Shown here one piece after another: positions 1-7,545 of a DNA stretch of 64,000 nucleotides. The notes below the pieces were generated by a model, which saw only the letters and a program-made list of their open reading frames with translations, was not told the DNA's origin and ran no database searches. The position numbers were made by a program, and so were the translations under genes. Within the stretch, counting starts at the first letter, position 1. Each line of letters starts with the position of its first letter. This DNA comes from RYN-122 sp963761655 (GTDB taxonomy: Bacteria; Actinomycetota; Actinomycetes; Mycobacteriales; SCTD01): the NCBI GenBank assembly GCA_963761655.1, contig CAVXHI010000003.1, forward strand, positions 434,001 through 498,000. Direction: 5' to 3'.

Positions 1-428
1 TGCGGCTCAGCCGGGAGCTCGTCGACCAGCTCGCCGTCGTGCAGCAGCGCGACCACCAGTCCGCGGGCCCGGAGCAGGGCGCGGTCGTAGGAGCCGCCGC
101 CGCGCCCGAGCCGGGTGCCTCGGCGGTCGACCAGGAGCGCCGGCACGAGGACGACGTCGACCGTGCTCACCGCGTCGACGCCGAGGTCCGGCCCGCCCTC
201 GACCCGGCGCCACCCGAGGTCGCGGTCGGGCAGGAGCACCGGCACCAGGGCGCCCGGGACGGACGGCGGGACCGGCTCGGTCCCGAAGGGCACGTAAGAG
301 GCGACCGTCCGGCCCGCGAGCAGAGGGGCCAGAGCGGCGTCCCGGGCGGCGTCCTCGGGCACGCGTGCACGGCGCGACTGCTCGGCCTGCCGGCGCAGCT
401 CGGCCTTGCTCAGAGGCGGAACAGGCAC
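1..428 (-). CDS. 5-formyltetrahydrofolate cyclo-ligase (partial, runs off left edge)
   Basis: Reading the minus strand from a GTG at 428 gives an open frame to the window edge. It begins MPVPPLSKAELRRQ and contains the family signature GTRLGRGGGSYDRALL, the nucleotide- and folate-binding loop of 5-formyl-THF cyclo-ligases (ATP-dependent conversion of 5-formyl-THF to 5,10-methenyl-THF). Also visible are a VPFGTEP segment near residue 45 and the VPALLVDRRG strand before the glycine loop. The start overlaps the end of the upstream kinase gene by 19 nt, so translation is probably coupled. About 142 residues are visible, and the last 40-60 lie outside. The GTG start is the only good in-frame initiator, although the Shine-Dalgarno is weak. 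Confidence 0.85.
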   Translation of the reverse strand, partial: MPVPPLSKAELRRQAEQSRRARVPEDAARDAALAPLLAGRTVASYVPFGTEPVPPSVPGALVPVLLPDRDLGWRRVEGGPDLGVDAVSTVDVVLVPALLVDRRGTRLGRGGGSYDRALLRARGLVVALLHDGELVDELPAEP

Positions 429-3400
429 CAGACGGCCTTGCCGGTCGGCGTCGGGCGGGTGCCCCAGCGCTCGGCCAGCAGGGCGACCAGCTGCAGGCCC
501 CGCCCGTGCTCGTCGTCCTCGTCCGGCCGGCGCCGGCTCGGCAGGTAGCTCGCGCCGTCGTGGACCTCGAGCACGAGCGACCTCGCGGTCAGCCGCAGCC
601 GCACCTCCACCGGAGGGCGGCCGTGCACCAGGGCGTTGGTGGCGAGCTCGCTCAGCAGGAGGAGCACGCCGTCCTGCAGGTCGTCGTCGACGTCCCACGC
701 GCGGAGGCGGTCCCGGACGGTGTGCCGGGTGACCGACACCGCCGCGGTGTCGTCGGGCACCGCGAGGGTCAGGGTGCGTGCCTCGACGCACGGGTCGACG
801 CGGGCGGCCAGGACCGCGACGTCGTCGTCCGGACCGTCGGGGAGCATGCCGTCGACCAGCCGGGTCGGCAGCGACGGGTCGAGGCGGGCGCCGTCGCCGA
901 GCGGCTGCTCGTGCAGCAGGCCGACCAGCGCGTCGACACCGGTGTCGATGTCGCTGTCGCGGCGCTCCACCAGGCCGTCGGTGTAGAGCAGGAGGACCGA
1001 CCCGGGCTCGAGCGCGACGCGGCGCTCCACCAGCGACCCGACGGCGGTGCCCAGCGGCGGGCCGTCGGCGTCGTCGAGCCGCTGGACGGTGCCGTCGGGG
1101 CGCCGGACCAGGGGCGGGAGGTGGCCCGCGTTGGCGTAGGTCAGGACCTGCTCGTGGGGGTCGTAGACGGCGTAGACGCAGGTGACGATCTGGTCCTCGC
1201 CGAGGTCGCGGACGACGCCGTCGAGGTGCTCCAGGACGTCGGCCGGCGGCAGGTCCAGCCGGGCGTACGCGCGGGTCGCGGAGCGCAGCTGCCCCATGAC
1301 GGCGGCGGCCCGGACGCCGCGGCCCATGACGTCGCCGAGCACGAGCGCCGTGCGGCCGGCACCGAGCTCGATGACGTCGTACCAGTCGCCGCCGACCTGC
1401 GTCCCCTCGACGCCGGCGCGGTAGTAGGCGGCGATCTGCAGGGCCTCGGCCTGCACGTCGGGCGGCGGCAGCAGGCTGCGCTGCAGCTCGTCCGCGATCC
1501 GGTGCTCGCGCGACGCCGCCTCGGCCGACGCCGCCGCCCGGGCGATGACCTCCTCGGCGGCCCGCTGGTCGGTGACGTCCTGGTTCGAGCCGCGCAGCCG
1601 CACCGGCGTCCCGTCGGGGTCGCGCTCGACCTCGCCGATGGTCAGGTAGGTGCGGGTGGCGCCGTCCGGCGTGACGAGGCGGACCTCGTACGACAGCGGC
1701 GCGCCCGTCAGCGCCGCCTCGAGCGCGTCCCGGACCCGCTGCTGGTCGTCGGGGTGGATGCGTGCCGCCATGGCGCCCTCGAAGTCCGACAGGCCGGCGG
1801 CGTCGAGCTGGATCTGCCGGGCGAACTCGGCCGACGCCGTGATCGCGCCGCTGGCGAGGTCGAGCTCCCAGCTGCCGACCCGGGCCAGCCGCTGCGCCTG
1901 GTCGAGGAGCTCCTGGCTGCGCTCGAGGTCGCGGCGGGTGCGGCGGACCCGCTCGAGCTCCAGGTTCGCCCGCACCCGGGCCAGCAGCTCTCGGCCGGAG
2001 AAGGGCTTGGCGAGGTAGTCGTCGGCTCCCGCGTCCAGGCCCTCGACGGTGGCCTCCTCCCCCGCCCGGGCGGACAGCAGGACCACCGGGACCTGCGCGG
2101 TGAGGGGGTCCTCGCGCAGGGCGCGCAGCAGCCCGAAGCCGTCGAGGTGCGGCATCATCACGTCGCTCAGGACGAGGTCGGGAGCGGCGCTGCGGGCCAG
2201 CTCCAGACCCTCCCGGCCGTCGGCCGCGGTGAGCACCTCGTGGTCGGCGAGGAGCAGCCGCTCGACGTAGTCGCGCATGTCGGCGTTGTCGTCCACGACC
2301 AGCACGACCGGTCGGCCCGTGCCGGCGGGCGCGTCCTGCGCGTCCTCACCGCGGCCGGTGAGCCAGCGCAGGGCCTCGGCCAGGAAGCCCTTCGCGGTCC
2401 GGGTCGCGGTGTCGCGCTCGCGCGGGACGGTCTCCACGACCTGCTCGGCAGGCAGGTGCTCGCGCCCGAGCGGCACGGTGACCGTGAAGGCGCTGCCCTC
2501 GCCCGGACGGCTGTCGACCGACACGTCACCGCCGTGCGCCGCCGCGAGGTCGGCGACGAGGGCCAGGCCGATGCCGGAGCCCTCGTGGCTGCGCGACGCC
2601 GCCCCCGCGACGCGGGTGAAGCGGGTGAACAGCGCTGCCTGCTGCTCCGGCGGGATGCCCGTGCCGGTGTCGGCGACGACCAGCCGCGCGGCCCCGTCGA
2701 CGACGTCGAGCCGGACGTCGATGCCGCCCTCGAAGGTGAACTTGAGGGCGTTGGACAGCAGGTTGAGGACGACCTTCGCCCACATCTCGCGGTCCACCCA
2801 GACCGGCTCGGGCAGGGGCGGGCACGTCACCGTGAGACGGAGCCCCACCCGCTCGACCGCGGCGGCGAACGCCTCGGCCAGCTCGCGCGTGTACGCCGCG
2901 AGGTCGACCGGCTCGAACGTCCCGGTGAGGGCGTCGGACTCGAGGCGGCTGAAGTCGAGCAGCGTGTTGACCAGCTTGAGCAGCCGCTCGCCGTTGCGCT
3001 GCACGATCTCGACCCGCTCGCGCTGCACCGCGTCCAGGGCGTGGCTGCGGTCGGCGAGCGCGTCCTCCGCCGGACCGAGCATGAGGGTCAGCGGGGTGCG
3101 GAACTCGTGGCTGACGTTCGTGAAGAAGGCCGTCTTCGCCCGGTCGAGCTCCTGCAGCCGCTCGGCCCGCTCCCGCTCCTCCTGGTAGGCCCGGGCGCTC
3201 GCGAGGGCGGCGCCGATCTGGCCCCCCAGCAGCTCGACGAACCCGCGGTGCTCGTCGTCGACCGGGCGGTAGCGGTCGAGGGCGGCGACGAGGAAGCCGG
3301 TCGGCTGCTCGCCCTGGCGCAGGAACGGCACGACGAGGGCGGCCACGGGAGGCTCGTCCCAGGCGCCGGTCGGCAGGTCGGCGAACCGCTCGGCGAGGTC

Positions 3401-4141
3401 CTCGACGAGGACGGCCTCCCCGGCCAGCACGGCCTCGAGCGGCCAGGCCGTGCCCTGCGCGGCGGGGTGCCCGGCGTCCAGGCCGACGACGGCCGCCAGC
3501 TCCGGCACGCCGTCCTCGGCCCCGAGCCGCTGGACGACGGCGAACGGCAACGACGCCCGGTCCGACCCGAGGACCCGGGTGGTCGCGGCGAGCACCTCGG
3601 CCTCGGTCTGCAGCGCCGTCAGGGCCGAACCGAGGTCGCGCACCGTGGTCATGCGTCGCGACCCGACGACCCGCCCGGTGTCCTCGCTGACGACGCAGAG
3701 CATCCCGACCCGGCTGCCGTCGTCGTCGGTCAGCGGGCTGTAGGAGAAGGTGTGGTAGCTCTCCTCGCGGTAGCCGCTGCGCTCCAGGAACAGCAGCAGG
3801 CCCTCGTCCCAGGTGGCCACGCCGGTCTCGAGGACGGAGTCGATGCGGGGGCCGATGTCGGGCCAGATCTCGGCCCAGACCTCGCTCGCAGGTCGGCCCA
3901 GCGCCCACGGGAACTTGCTCGCCAGGGTGTCGCGCCGGTAGGCGTCGTTGCAGAAGAAGACCAGCTCCGGGCCCCACGCCATCCACATGGAGAAGCGCGA
4001 GGCGAGCATGACGCGGACGACGTTGACGAGGCTGGTCGACCACGTCGACGTCGGGCCGAGCGGCGTCGCGGCCCAGTCGACCTGGCGCAGGGCGGCGGCC
4101 ACCTCGCCGTCGCCGACGAAGACCTCGGAGGGGGTCGTCAC
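410..4141 (-). CDS. Hybrid sensor kinase-receiver-PAS-PP2C phosphatase-HATPase protein, 1243 aa
   Basis: A very large cytosolic signalling protein with no obvious membrane segments. Domain order: PAS-like region (about 30-150), GAF (165-315), HisKA with His345 in NVSHEFRTP, HATPase_c (440-560, DTGTGIPPE and GSGIGLAL), receiver (610-730, DD617-618 and phospho-acceptor Asp660 in SDVMMP), PAS (745-860), SpoIIE-type PP2C phosphatase (885-1115, GGDWYD at 917-922, GDVMGRG) and a C-terminal anti-sigma-type HATPase (1120-1243, LLLSELATNALVHG). It therefore joins a two-component phosphorelay to both the phosphatase and kinase activities of a partner-switching cascade. By analogy with RsbU/RsbW systems, its PP2C part could dephosphorylate a STAS protein such as BldG in this window; that link is inference. 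GTG start; the stop overlaps the cyclo-ligase start. Confidence 0.9.
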   Translation of the reverse strand: MTTPSEVFVGDGEVAAALRQVDWAATPLGPTSTWSTSLVNVVRVMLASRFSMWMAWGPELVFFCNDAYRRDTLASKFPWALGRPASEVWAEIWPDIGPRIDSVLETGVATWDEGLLLFLERSGYREESYHTFSYSPLTDDDGSRVGMLCVVSEDTGRVVGSRRMTTVRDLGSALTALQTEAEVLAATTRVLGSDRASLPFAVVQRLGAEDGVPELAAVVGLDAGHPAAQGTAWPLEAVLAGEAVLVEDLAERFADLPTGAWDEPPVAALVVPFLRQGEQPTGFLVAALDRYRPVDDEHRGFVELLGGQIGAALASARAYQEERERAERLQELDRAKTAFFTNVSHEFRTPLTLMLGPAEDALADRSHALDAVQRERVEIVQRNGERLLKLVNTLLDFSRLESDALTGTFEPVDLAAYTRELAEAFAAAVERVGLRLTVTCPPLPEPVWVDREMWAKVVLNLLSNALKFTFEGGIDVRLDVVDGAARLVVADTGTGIPPEQQAALFTRFTRVAGAASRSHEGSGIGLALVADLAAAHGGDVSVDSRPGEGSAFTVTVPLGREHLPAEQVVETVPRERDTATRTAKGFLAEALRWLTGRGEDAQDAPAGTGRPVVLVVDDNADMRDYVERLLLADHEVLTAADGREGLELARSAAPDLVLSDVMMPHLDGFGLLRALREDPLTAQVPVVLLSARAGEEATVEGLDAGADDYLAKPFSGRELLARVRANLELERVRRTRRDLERSQELLDQAQRLARVGSWELDLASGAITASAEFARQIQLDAAGLSDFEGAMAARIHPDDQQRVRDALEAALTGAPLSYEVRLVTPDGATRTYLTIGEVERDPDGTPVRLRGSNQDVTDQRAAEEVIARAAASAEAASREHRIADELQRSLLPPPDVQAEALQIAAYYRAGVEGTQVGGDWYDVIELGAGRTALVLGDVMGRGVRAAAVMGQLRSATRAYARLDLPPADVLEHLDGVVRDLGEDQIVTCVYAVYDPHEQVLTYANAGHLPPLVRRPDGTVQRLDDADGPPLGTAVGSLVERRVALEPGSVLLLYTDGLVERRDSDIDTGVDALVGLLHEQPLGDGARLDPSLPTRLVDGMLPDGPDDDVAVLAARVDPCVEARTLTLAVPDDTAAVSVTRHTVRDRLRAWDVDDDLQDGVLLLLSELATNALVHGRPPVEVRLRLTARSLVLEVHDGASYLPSRRRPDEDDEHGRGLQLVALLAERWGTRPTPTGKAVWCLFRL

Positions 4142-4200
4142 CCGGGAGAGTCTGCCGGAAGCGCCGGGGGGTGCACCACCGGGGCATCGTCTCGGGATGC

Positions 4201-4223
4201 GTGGAGCGGCTTGTCAGGATTGA
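4201..4223 (-). repeat. Partial direct copy of the tRNA-Thr 3' end (att-like scar)
   Basis: This 23-bp segment matches 4235-4257, the T-arm/acceptor end of the neighbouring tRNA-Thr including CCA, at 20 of 23 positions and in the same orientation, 34 bp away. The rest of a tRNA is absent. Short direct copies of a tRNA 3' end are the usual product of tyrosine-recombinase integration into tRNA genes. No integrase lies nearby, so this would be a relic. Confidence 0.6.
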
Positions 4224-4235
4224 GGTCCCGTGCCG

Positions 4236-4311
4236 TGGAGCCGCTTGTCAGAATCGAACTGACGACAACCTCATTACGAGTGAGGTGCTCTACCGACTGA
4301 GCTAAAGCGGC
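4236..4311 (-). tRNA. tRNA-Thr(CGT)
   Basis: The minus strand folds as a full cloverleaf. The 5' acceptor strand GCCGCTT pairs with AAGCGGC, the D-arm carries AGCTCAGTCGGTAGAGC, the anticodon arm is CCTCA-CTCGTAA-TGAGG (anticodon CGT, reading ACG), and the T-loop contains GTTCGATTC. The discriminator base is T and CCA is encoded. It lies between the delta' subunit gene and the giant kinase gene. Confidence 0.95.
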
Positions 4312-4340
4312 GTACTGCGCGGCCGACTCTAGCGGAGGCC

Positions 4341-5523
4341 TCAGCCTGTCCGCAGCGCGAGCGCCATGGCCTCGACGGCCAGCAGCGGCGCCACGTTCGC
4401 GTCGAGGGCGGTCCGGCAGGCGGCGATGGCGTCGAGCCGGTGCAGGGACGACTCGGGGGTGGTCGAGCGGGCGATGGTCGCGGCCTGCTCGCCCAGGTCG
4501 GCGTGGATCAGGGCGGACCCGGTGCCGAGCTGGATCGTGAGGACGTCCCGGTAGAAGGCGGTGAGGTCGCCGAGCGCCCGGTCGATGCTGTCGCGGACGG
4601 TGCGGGTGCTGCGGTTCTTCTGCCTGCCGCTCGAGGTCCTTGAGCGCGCCCGCGCCGCCGCGGGGCGTCCCGCCGGAGTAGCCCTTGCCGGTCGCGCCCG
4701 CGCCGAGCGCCGTGGAGAGCTCCTCCTTCTCGGTGGCGTCCCGGCCGGACGAGACCCGTGCCGCCTCCTCGGTCGCGGCGTCGACGAGGTCGGCCGCGGC
4801 GGCCAGCGCCGAGCCGAGCGTGCCCAGCGAGCGGACCATCCCGAGGACGTCCTGCCGCTCGCGCCGGGAGGCCTCGTCGGTGGCCAGGCGCCTGGCCCGG
4901 CCGACGTGGCCCTGGGAGGCCCGGGCGGCGAAGGCCGCCATCGCGGGGTCGACGCCGTCGCGGCGGACGAGCACCTCGGCGACGTCGTCCGCGCCCGGGG
5001 TGCGCAGCGGGACCAGCCGGCAGCGTGACCGGATGGTGGGCAGCAGGTCCTCGGCGCTGGGCGCGCTGAGCAGCAGCACCCCGCGCGGCGGCGGCTCCTC
5101 GACCGTCTTGAGGACGGCGTTCGCGGCCTCGTCGGTCATCCGGTCGGCGTCCTCGAGCAGCGTCACGAGCCAGCGGCCGAGCGACGGCCGGCGGGACGCG
5201 TGCACGACGATCTCGCGGACCTCCTTGATGCCGAGCGACAGCCCGTCGACCAGGGGGACGGCGACGTCGGTGTGGCTGCCGTGCAGCACCTGGACGCAGG
5301 ACGCGCAGTGGCCGCAGCCCGGCTCGGGGCCGGTGCACTGCAGGGCGGCCGCGAAGGCCCGCGCGGCGACCGAGCGGCCCGACCCGGGCGGACCGGTGAA
5401 CAGCCACGCGTGCGTCATGCCGCGGCCCTCGCCGCCGTCGACGGCGTCGCGCGCGGCGAGCGCGGCCGCCTGCAGCTGCGCGATGACCGGGCCCTGCCCG
5501 ACGAGGTCGTCCCAGACGCTCAT
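4341..5523 (-). CDS. holB: DNA polymerase III delta' subunit (holB-type), single +1 frameshift
   Basis: Clamp-loader subunit of the replicative polymerase. From the ATG at 5523 the protein begins MSVWDDLVGQ and carries a P-loop-like GPPGSGRS near residue 43 (Arg where a catalytic Lys would be, as is common in delta'), four zinc-binding cysteines in CTGPEPGCGHCASC, LLEDADRMT and IRSRCR. At about 4622-4628 the frame breaks. The expected continuation QKNRSTRTVRDS...DLTAFYRDVL is in the next frame and runs to a TGA at 4341. The total fits 394 residues plus one extra base. A GGCA-GGCA tandem at the break would account for it as a 4-bp duplication. The gene is essential elsewhere, so a sequence error is likely. 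The ATG overlaps the tmk stop (ATGA). Confidence 0.85.
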
Positions 5524-7526
5524 GCGGGCACTCCCAGCAGCCGGCCGACGCGGTCGCGCAGGGCCTTCTGCACGACGTCGGGGTCCTGGTCGGCCGGCAC
5601 GACGAGGTAGCGCCCGGGGTCCTTCCCGGCGAGGTCGAGGAAGGCCTGCCGCACCCGGCGGTGGAACGCCAGCGACTCCTGCTCCAGCCGGTCGGGCGCC
5701 CCGGTCTGCCGGGCCCGCTGCAGGCCGACGTCGGGGTCGACGTCGAGCAGCAGGACGAGGTCGGGGCGGAGGTCGTCGGTGGCCCAGCGGGAGAGCTTCG
5801 CGACGTCGTCGACGGCGAGGTCGCGGCCGGCGCCCTGGTAGGCGAGCGAGGAGTCGACGAACCGGTCGGTCACGACGACGGCGCCGCGCTCCAGGGCCGG
5901 CCGGACGACGGTCGCGACGTGGTGGGCGCGGTCGGCGGCGTAGAGCAGGGCCTCGGCGCGGGGGCTGACCTGCTCGCCGTCGAGCAGGAGCGCCCGCACC
6001 CGGGCGCCGAGCGCCGTCGCCCCGGGCTCGTGCGTGACGACGACCTCGAGGCCGGCCTCCTGCAGCCACGCGACGAGCAGCCGCGACTGCGTCGACTTCC
6101 CGGCCCCCTCGCCGCCCTCGAGGGCGAGCAGCGTGCCCGGCAGGACCGCCCACGGGACCCCCCGCTTGAGCAGCCCCAGCAGGTCCTGCCGGAGCGGGAC
6201 CCCGGGCCGGTCGTCCATCTGCCGGAACGCCGCGAACCCGACGCCGAGGGCGAGCAGGCCCCCGACGAAGAGGGTGACCGAGACGCCGTTGACCGTGTAG
6301 ACGGCCCCGCCGGGGAGGTCGACGTCGCGGCGGCCGATGGCGCCGCTGAGGAAGGGAGTGGTACCGGTGACGAGCAGCAGGTCGATCCGCATGAGGGACT
6401 GCACGAGGCCGAAGGTGCGGCCGCGGCGCTCGTCCTCGACCTCGCCGCCGAGCAGGGTCAGGCCGATGACGTAGGCGATGCCGGCGAAGAAGCCGACGAG
6501 CAGCGTGGCGAGGACGGCGAGGGCGAGGTTCGGCACCAGCGCCATGGCGACGAGGGCGAGGCCCGCACCGACGATCGAGGGCCCGAAGGCGCGCCGCCGC
6601 GACAGGTCGCCGAGCAGCTTCGGACCGGCCCCGACGCCGCCGGCGATCCCGAGGAAGACCGCCCCGAACAGCAGCGCGTACGCCGCCTGGCCGCCACCGA
6701 GGACGGTCGTGGCGAACAGCTGGCCCTGCGCGATGATCGCGCCGCCGGCGGCCAGCGCGCCGAGCATCCCGACGAGCAGGCCCCGCACCAGCGGCGTCTG
6801 GCGGGCGAAGGCGACGCCCTCGCGCAGGCTCTCCAGGACGGTCGGCGGCCGCTCCCCCGCCGCCCGCGGCGCCACCTTCGGCGAGGGGATCGCGTCGCCG
6901 AGGCCGTACACGGTGAACGCGGCGAACAGGAACGTGGCGGCGTTGACGTACAGCGCGAGGTCGACCGGCTGGGTGGAGAAGTACTCGAAGGGGTTGCCGA
7001 GCGCCCGGCTCACCAGACCGAGGCCGCCGAAGACCAGGGCGGCGACCGGGGCGCTGCCGTAGGTGGCGATCAGCGACAGCTGGTTGGCCGCCTCGAGCTG
7101 CTCCCTCGGGATGAGGTTCGGGACCGAGGCCTCCTTGGCCGGGATCCAGAACAGGCTCACCGCCTCGATGAGGAAGCTCGCCACCAGCAGGTAGGGCAGC
7201 GACCCGGTGAGCGGGATGAGCACGAACAGCACGAAGCGCAGCAGGTCCGACAGGACCATGGTGCGGCGGCGGTCCCACCGGTCGGCGAACGCGCCGGCGA
7301 GCGGCCCGAGCAGGACGGCGGGCAGCAGCCGGAAGACCAGGACGCCACCGGTGGCGTAGGCCTGGTTGGTGAAGCCGTCGACGAGCTGGCTCGCCAGGGC
7401 CGTCGTCGCGAGGAACCCCAGCCAGTCGCCGAAGCTCGACAGCGCCAGCGCCGTGTAGAGCCGCCGGAACGCGCTGTTCGCCAGCGGACCGGCGGGTCGC
7501 CCCGCCGAGCGCACCGGGACCGTCAC
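5520..7526 (-). CDS. tmk: MFS transporter-thymidylate kinase fusion, 668 aa
   Basis: One open frame encodes two proteins end to end. Residues about 18-435 form a major-facilitator membrane domain (FADRWDRRRTM loop, repeated hydrophobic helices). Residues about 466-668 are dTMP kinase, with P-loop GGEGAGKST at 471-479, EPGATALG at 500 (usual form EPGGTPLG) and DRFVDSSLAYQG at 554-565, converting dTMP to dTDP. Such fusions are annotated in Streptomyces and relatives, so this is probably genuine. No internal start with a convincing Shine-Dalgarno separates the halves. A TAGTCT box six bases before the GTG start suggests a leaderless promoter. The stop overlaps the holB start (ATGA). The transported substrate is unknown. 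Confidence 0.9.
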   Translation of the reverse strand: MTVPVRSAGRPAGPLANSAFRRLYTALALSSFGDWLGFLATTALASQLVDGFTNQAYATGGVLVFRLLPAVLLGPLAGAFADRWDRRRTMVLSDLLRFVLFVLIPLTGSLPYLLVASFLIEAVSLFWIPAKEASVPNLIPREQLEAANQLSLIATYGSAPVAALVFGGLGLVSRALGNPFEYFSTQPVDLALYVNAATFLFAAFTVYGLGDAIPSPKVAPRAAGERPPTVLESLREGVAFARQTPLVRGLLVGMLGALAAGGAIIAQGQLFATTVLGGGQAAYALLFGAVFLGIAGGVGAGPKLLGDLSRRRAFGPSIVGAGLALVAMALVPNLALAVLATLLVGFFAGIAYVIGLTLLGGEVEDERRGRTFGLVQSLMRIDLLLVTGTTPFLSGAIGRRDVDLPGGAVYTVNGVSVTLFVGGLLALGVGFAAFRQMDDRPGVPLRQDLLGLLKRGVPWAVLPGTLLALEGGEGAGKSTQSRLLVAWLQEAGLEVVVTHEPGATALGARVRALLLDGEQVSPRAEALLYAADRAHHVATVVRPALERGAVVVTDRFVDSSLAYQGAGRDLAVDDVAKLSRWATDDLRPDLVLLLDVDPDVGLQRARQTGAPDRLEQESLAFHRRVRQAFLDLAGKDPGRYLVVPADQDPDVVQKALRDRVGRLLGVPA

Positions 7527-7545
7527 CGGGCCAGACTACGGCCGG

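Noticed and set aside
365..4300. 1311-aa plus-strand open frame opposite the hybrid kinase
   Set aside because: Low-complexity Arg/Gly/Ala/Val composition and no domain; it is the antisense shadow of the kinase in GC-rich DNA.
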